Assembly: GCA_021813225.1 (NCBI GenBank)
Contig: JAKALH010000086.1
Span: 1-9,248, forward strand
Reading direction: 5' to 3'
DNA length: 9,248 nucleotides
Origin: Chloroflexota bacterium
GTDB taxonomy: Bacteria; Chloroflexota; Anaerolineae; J036; Brachytrichaceae
Shown: one piece after another, positions 6,315-9,248 of the stretch
Position numbering within the stretch: the stretch's first letter is position 1
How the letters are laid out: each line of letters opens with the position of its first letter
The notes under the pieces: model-generated
The model's input: the letters and a program-made list of their open reading frames with translations, nothing else
Told to the model about the DNA's origin: nothing
Databases searched by the model: none
Made by a program: the position numbers and the translations under genes

Positions 6315-6851
6315 CTACTCGTTCTGCAGATATGCAGACCTTAACTTCGCCATTCCTAGGCGCATACGCGTTTTCACTGTGCCTAGCGGGATACCCAGGG
6401 ACAAAGCGATTTCGCTTTGCGACAGACCGCGGTAGTATGCCAGCAGGATGACCTCTCGCTGTTCTGCCGGCAACTCGTCCATAACATGCTGCAGATCGCG
6501 CCAGCGTGCCTGTTCGTCCTGGCGTGTATCGTGGATATCGGGAAACCGATCATCGTCAAGCGATGCCGAAGCGCCGCCGCGGCGTTGTTCGTGGCGCAGG
6601 TGGTCTATTGCCAGACGCCTGGCGATCGTCAACAGCCAACTGACGAACTTCCCTTCCATCGGTTGATAGAGATGGGGATTCTGCCAGATGCGGATGAATG
6701 TATCCTGCACGACTTCCTGCGCGGCCATACCGTTACCCAATATCGCAACAGCGAGCGAATAGACACGTGAACCGTACAGGTCATAAAGCTCGCCAATCGC
6801 GCTGGCATCGCGCTGGCGTAGACGGAACATTATCTCCTGTTCTGAAGACAT
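6315..6851 (-). CDS. ECF RNA polymerase sigma factor, SigK/RpoE-like
   Basis: This 178-residue protein is the usual size for an extracytoplasmic-function sigma factor, containing only regions 2 and 4. Region 2 spans about 20-90: ELYDLYGSRVYSLAVAIL, then the core-binding and -10 recognition segment with QEVVQDTFIRIWQ (45-57) and WLLTIARRLAIDHLR (72-86). Region 4 spans about 118-172, with LPAEQREVILLAYYRGLSQS and the helix-turn-helix EIALSLGIPLGTVKTRM that reads the -35 element. The start at 6851 keeps the family N-terminus (EQEIMFRLRQRD); the internal ATG at residue 8 would cut into it, although an AGGAG precedes that ATG at very short spacing. It is followed by its anti-sigma factor, a small ORF and a lipoprotein. 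A GGAAC-N16-GTC element upstream suggests it transcribes its own operon. Confidence 0.95.
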   Translation of the reverse strand: MSSEQEIMFRLRQRDASAIGELYDLYGSRVYSLAVAILGNGMAAQEVVQDTFIRIWQNPHLYQPMEGKFVSWLLTIARRLAIDHLRHEQRRGGASASLDDDRFPDIHDTRQDEQARWRDLQHVMDELPAEQREVILLAYYRGLSQSEIALSLGIPLGTVKTRMRLGMAKLRSAYLQNE

Positions 6852-6892
6852 CGTATTGACGACTCAACCCATTTGGGAGCATGTATGCAGGC

Positions 6893-6916
6893 GACACTGC
6901 GCTGGCACAGCGTTCC
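6893..6916 (-). promoter_or_regulatory. Candidate ECF-dependent promoter of the sigma operon
   Basis: On the minus strand GGAAC (6916-6912) is followed after 16 bases by GTC (6895-6893). GGAAC near -35 with a GTC-containing -10 is a common ECF promoter pattern. Transcription would start near 6886, giving a leader of about 35 bases before the ATG at 6851, a sensible distance for positive autoregulation. Short motifs occur by chance, so this is tentative. Confidence 0.45.
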
Positions 6917-6923
6917 TGTGCCA
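6903..6923. repeat. Perfect inverted repeat between the sigma gene and tRNA-Ser
   Basis: TGGCACAG-CGTTC-CTGTGCCA is an 8-bp perfect dyad with a five-base centre. It overlaps the candidate ECF -35 element and lies between the divergent sigma operon and tRNA gene. It may be an operator for a dimeric regulator or, if transcribed from an upstream start, an mRNA hairpin. It lacks a T tract, so it is unlikely to be an intrinsic terminator. Confidence 0.5.
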
Positions 6924-6925
6924 CA

Positions 6926-6931
6926 AGTATA
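6926..6931 (-). promoter_or_regulatory. Candidate housekeeping -10 box upstream of the sigma operon
   Basis: The minus strand reads TATACT, the same hexamer found before the CDF and glycosidase genes. At 17 bases spacing the -35 position reads GCGTAA, a poor match. If real, it would give a basal transcript carrying the inverted repeat at 6903-6923 in its leader. Confidence 0.25.
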
Positions 6932-6935
6932 ACGG

Positions 6936-6965
6936 TCGTCAGGGTGCTTTACGCTGAGGTAAAAT
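6936..6965 (+). promoter_or_regulatory. Candidate promoter of tRNA-Ser and downstream genes
   Basis: TCGTCA (6936-6941), an 18-base spacer and TAAAAT (6960-6965) match the housekeeping consensus at 4 of 6 and 5 of 6 positions. Transcription would start near 6972, about 14 bases before the mature tRNA, a normal short 5' leader for RNase P removal. Confidence 0.4.
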
Positions 6966-6985
6966 ACAAGCCTGTACACAAATCT

Positions 6986-7074
6986 GGAGAGATGCCAGAG
7001 TGGTTGAATGGGACGGTCTCGAAAACCGTTGTGGGGATTTTTCCTCACCGTGAGTTCGAATCTCACTCTCTCCG
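6986..7074 (+). tRNA. tRNA-Ser (anticodon CGA, reads UCG)
   Basis: The 89-base gene folds as a class II tRNA. The acceptor stem is GGAGAGA / TCTCTCC, 7 perfect pairs, with discriminator G7074 as usual for serine tRNAs. The anticodon stem is ACGGT (7013-7017) / ACCGT (7025-7029), with loop CTCGAAA and anticodon CGA at 7020-7022. A long variable arm, GTGGGGA paired with the segment ending CTCAC with one G-U, marks it as Ser type. The T arm is GTGAG-TTCGAAT-CTCAC. CCA is not encoded (CTG follows), so the 3' end needs an RNase Z-type cut and CCA addition. The next coding gene starts only four bases later, so the two must share a primary transcript or the coding gene needs a promoter inside the tRNA. 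Confidence 0.96.
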
Positions 7075-7078
7075 CTGA

Positions 7079-7660
7079 ATGGCAACGCGTTGTGCCGAGT
7101 GCCTGAATGAGGCGATCGAGAGGTGTGAAATCACCGGGGTGCCGCTATGCGCCGGATGCCTCTGGTATACCGAGGATGGTCGCCGGGTAAGCGAGAGAGC
7201 AGCCCGCCAGCTCAGCGAAGAAGGCGTTACCGTATATCCCCCCTCCCATTATCTGGATCAGCTCGGTGCTGCGGCCCAATTGCCGCGCCTGCCCGAAGCG
7301 CCGCCGATTAACACTTCGCACCGCAACGGCAATGACCTGATTGCACTGTTCGCAGGAATTACGGGTGTGTTCTCCATCGCCACCTGCTTTGGTGTCGGCA
7401 TCACGTTATGCGTGCCGCCGCTGCCGCTGCTGCCACTATTATTGGGAGGTATCGGCCTGGCCGGTTCGCGAGGGGCGAATAATCCCGAGCAGGCACGCCT
7501 GCTCTCCTGGATCGGCATTGCGGGCGGCGCCGGATTCGTTGCGCTTGTCCTGCTGCTGATAGTCGGCTCACTCGCCTTCGGAACCACAACGATGCTGACC
7601 TCCGTTTTCGTTCCACGCACGATTCCAACACCCATTCCAATCCCCACGCCTGTTCCGTAG
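7079..7660 (+). CDS. Membrane protein with N-terminal cysteine-rich (B-box-like) zinc finger
   Basis: This 193-residue protein has no recognised function. Its N-terminus carries CAEC (5-8), C16 and LCAGC (C24, C27), the spacing of bacterial B-box-type zinc fingers, although the position where a C-x2-C partner is expected (19) is Thr, so the site may be incomplete. A polar linker (30-85) follows, then two hydrophobic segments at about 87-110 and 113-129, joined by a Pro/Leu-rich turn, and a third at about 141-168. It ends in a Thr/Pro/Ile tail (TIPTPIPIPTPVP). Similar zinc-finger plus multi-helix proteins are common and uncharacterised in Chloroflexota (general knowledge). The start is unusually firm: TGA at 7076-7078 directly precedes the ATG, and the Cys motif begins at residue 5. 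There is no Shine-Dalgarno, because the tRNA ends at 7074. It may be translated as a near-leaderless message. Confidence 0.82.
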   Translation: MATRCAECLNEAIERCEITGVPLCAGCLWYTEDGRRVSERAARQLSEEGVTVYPPSHYLDQLGAAAQLPRLPEAPPINTSHRNGNDLIALFAGITGVFSIATCFGVGITLCVPPLPLLPLLLGGIGLAGSRGANNPEQARLLSWIGIAGGAGFVALVLLLIVGSLAFGTTTMLTSVFVPRTIPTPIPIPTPVP

Positions 7661-7723
7661 CCGCTTCACCGCCAACCACCTGACTGCTGGTCATGTGATA
7701 ATCAACCCCGGAGTCACGGCAAT

Positions 7724-8686
7724 ATGCGCGTCTTGATAACTGGCATGAGCGGTTTCGCGGGGACTGCACTGGCGGATTTCCTGTTGCGCGAGACGCGCTG
7801 GCTCCTTACCGGCGCATCAAGCAGCGCCAGCGGTGAGCGCATTAACGCGCGGGTGCAGTGGTGGCAGGTTGACTTGCATGATGCGGACGCGACCAGGCGT
7901 TTGATCCGCTATGAACGTCCCGACATCATCTTTCACCTGGCGGCGCAGGCCAGCGTCCCAAAATCCTGGGACGCGCCATGGGATACATTCGAAACTAATG
8001 TGCACGGGACGTTGAATCTGTTCGAAGCCGTGATAAAAGCCCATACGACACCTAGAATCATCGTCGTCGGGTCGAACGAAGTATACGGCGCGCCCGCTTC
8101 ACCGGCGGATATCCCTTTTACAGAGTCTCATCCACTGCACCCGAATAACCCTTACGGCGTGAGTAAAGTTGCGCAGGAAACGCTGGCCATGCAGTACCGG
8201 TACAGCCACGGTCTGGATGTCGTGGTCGTGCGGCCGTCCAACCATATCGGCCCCGGTCAAAAGCCCATCTATGTCATCTCTGATTTCGCCCATCAGATCG
8301 CTGAGATAGAGGCTGGCAAGCACGAGCCGGTGATGAAGGTCGGTAACCTGGCAGCACAGCGTGACTTTACTGACGTCCGCGACACGGTTGAAGCCTATTA
8401 CCGTGTGGCAAGGTTCGCCGATAGCGGGCGCATCTATAATGTCTGCAGCGGTGTGCCGCGCTCGATTGATGAAGTGTTCAAACTGCTGCTGGAGCAGAGC
8501 AAAGTGCACATCGATGTGCAGACTGACCCGACCAAATTCAGGATCGTCGACACGCCGGTCAGTTATGGGGACAACAGCCTGTTAAAGCAGGAAGTTGGTT
8601 GGCAACCTCGTGTACCCTTGCAGACTACGATCACCGACACACTGAATTACTGGCGTCAGCGTGTCAGCATGGATACGCCGGCATAG
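7724..8686 (+). CDS. rmd: GDP-6-deoxy-4-dehydro-D-mannose reductase
   Basis: This 320-residue extended short-chain dehydrogenase reduces GDP-4-dehydro-6-deoxy-mannose, the product of Gmd, to GDP-D-rhamnose, a precursor for cell-surface glycans. The N-terminal Rossmann motif is TGMSGFAG (6-13), with IFHLAAQASVP (69-79) at the cofactor pocket. The catalytic residues are S117/E119 in GSNEVYG (116-122) and Y144/K148 in NPYGVSK. The Rmd-typical NHIGPGQ (173-179), SDFAHQIAEIEAG (186-198) and NLAAQRDFTDVRD (208-220) blocks are all present, and the C-terminus has the conserved GDNSLLKQEVGWQP. The start at 7724 follows GGAG (7710-7713) at a longish 10-base gap and begins just before the Rossmann strand. 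gmd follows after 29 bases, confirming the pathway. A GDP-fucose-type or UDP-sugar epimerase is a less likely reading. Confidence 0.93.
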   Translation: MRVLITGMSGFAGTALADFLLRETRWLLTGASSSASGERINARVQWWQVDLHDADATRRLIRYERPDIIFHLAAQASVPKSWDAPWDTFETNVHGTLNLFEAVIKAHTTPRIIVVGSNEVYGAPASPADIPFTESHPLHPNNPYGVSKVAQETLAMQYRYSHGLDVVVVRPSNHIGPGQKPIYVISDFAHQIAEIEAGKHEPVMKVGNLAAQRDFTDVRDTVEAYYRVARFADSGRIYNVCSGVPRSIDEVFKLLLEQSKVHIDVQTDPTKFRIVDTPVSYGDNSLLKQEVGWQPRVPLQTTITDTLNYWRQRVSMDTPA

Positions 8687-8705
8687 CATCGGAATAGTAC
8701 GCAAC

Positions 8706-8709
8706 AGGA
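8706..8709 (+). promoter_or_regulatory. Ribosome binding site of gmd
   Basis: AGGA lies 6 bases before the ATG at 8716 and within the 29-base rmd-gmd gap, supporting that start and cotranscription. Confidence 0.65.
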
Positions 8710-8715
8710 CAAAGC

Positions 8716-9248
8716 ATGAGCATAAAAACAGCAGTGATAACCGGTGTGACCGGGCAGGACGGCTCTTATCTGGCTGAGCATCTGCTCGAAAATGGTTACC
8801 GCGTCGTCGGTATGGTCCGAAGAACCAGCACCGTGAACTTCGACCGCATCGCCCATATTCAGGAAAATATCGAACTGGTGCCCGGCGATCTGCTTGACCA
8901 GTCGTCATTGACTGACATCATTCGCGAGTATCAGCCTGACGAGGTGTACAACCTGGCCGCTCAGTCATTCGTATTGACCTCATTCACGCAACCGGTGTTG
9001 ACTGGAGAGTTCACGGCACTAGGAGTCACGAGAATCCTGGAAGCGATCCGCCAGGTCAAGCCGGATACCCGCTTTTACCAGGCCAGTTCCAGTGAGATGT
9101 TTGGCAAGGTGGCCGAAGTCCCGCAACGCGAGACGACACCGTTCCATCCGCGCAGTCCTTACGGCGTAGCAAAAGTCTACGGACACTGGATCACCGTCAA
9201 CTATCGCGAGAGCTATGGCATGTTTGCCTGCAATGGCATCCTGTTCAA
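8716..9248 (+). CDS. gmd: GDP-mannose 4,6-dehydratase, N-terminal part, cut by window edge
   Basis: The first 177 residues are present, about half of a typical 320-370 residue Gmd. The enzyme converts GDP-D-mannose to GDP-4-dehydro-6-deoxy-D-mannose using bound NADP, the step before Rmd. Visible motifs are the dinucleotide loop ITGVTGQDGSYLAE (8-21) and the NADP-phosphate contact region VRRTST (34-39). VYNLAAQSFV (77-86) comes next, followed by the catalytic block ASSSEMFGK (123-131), where a Ser (S125) stands for the usual Thr before E127. After that come RETTPFHPRSPYGVAK with Y149 and K153, and the family-specific tail WITVNYRESYGMFACNGILF. The reading frame is open to the last base of the window. 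Gene order rmd then gmd with a short gap indicates an operon for GDP-rhamnose; glycosyltransferases may follow outside the window. Confidence 0.95.
   Translation, partial: MSIKTAVITGVTGQDGSYLAEHLLENGYRVVGMVRRTSTVNFDRIAHIQENIELVPGDLLDQSSLTDIIREYQPDEVYNLAAQSFVLTSFTQPVLTGEFTALGVTRILEAIRQVKPDTRFYQASSSEMFGKVAEVPQRETTPFHPRSPYGVAKVYGHWITVNYRESYGMFACNGILF

Noticed and set aside
1..9248. Search for CRISPR arrays, transposases, phage genes, toxin-antitoxin or defence genes
   Set aside because: No repeat-spacer array, transposase motif, terminal inverted repeats or known defence domains were seen; tRNA-Ser shows no adjacent integrase or duplicated tRNA end to suggest an integration site.

Overview
The window reads as ordinary chromosomal DNA of a free-living bacterium, most likely a member of the Chloroflexota. 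This assignment is an inference. It rests on moderate GC content, Thr/Pro/Ala-rich secreted or C-terminal tails (the lipoprotein at 4708-5205 and the tail of the protein at 7079-7660), an RskA-type anti-sigma factor paired with an ECF sigma factor, a tRNA without an encoded CCA, and an rmd-gmd pair. No phage, insertion sequence, CRISPR array or plasmid feature was seen. Both window edges cut genes: a cation-efflux gene on the left and gmd on the right.

Layout. 1-402 (minus): N-terminal part of a CDF cation transporter. 549-2886 (plus): a tightly coupled pair, a six-hairpin glycosidase-like protein and a Gfo/Idh/MocA oxidoreductase one base apart, probably acting on the same sugar. 3071-4330 (minus): type II NADH dehydrogenase, convergent with that pair and separated from it by a small hairpin at 2921-2938. 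4442-4693 (plus): a small unknown protein whose 3' end contains the intrinsic terminator of the opposing operon. 6851 down to 4708 (minus): an ECF sigma factor, its membrane RskA-like anti-sigma factor, a possible 67-residue membrane protein and a secreted lipoprotein with Yx(F/Y)xxD repeats, which form an envelope-stress or extracytoplasmic signalling module. 6986-7074 (plus): tRNA-Ser(CGA). 7079-7660 (plus): a zinc-finger-like membrane protein starting four bases after the tRNA. 7724-9248 (plus): rmd and gmd, for GDP-deoxyhexose (GDP-rhamnose) synthesis. No gene-free stretch exceeds 300 bases; the longest is 2887-3070.

The most interesting points are small-scale. (i) The coding gene abutting tRNA-Ser has a TGA directly before its ATG and no room for a ribosome binding site, so processing of the tRNA 3' end would create a near-leaderless mRNA. 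(ii) Directly after the NDH-2 stop codon, the +1 frame stays open for 23 codons and encodes a clean heptad-repeat helix, suggesting a frameshifted or lost C-terminal tail. (iii) A GGAAC-N16-GTC element overlapping a perfect inverted repeat lies upstream of the sigma factor and is a candidate autoregulated ECF promoter. I found no convincing wholly new multi-gene system.
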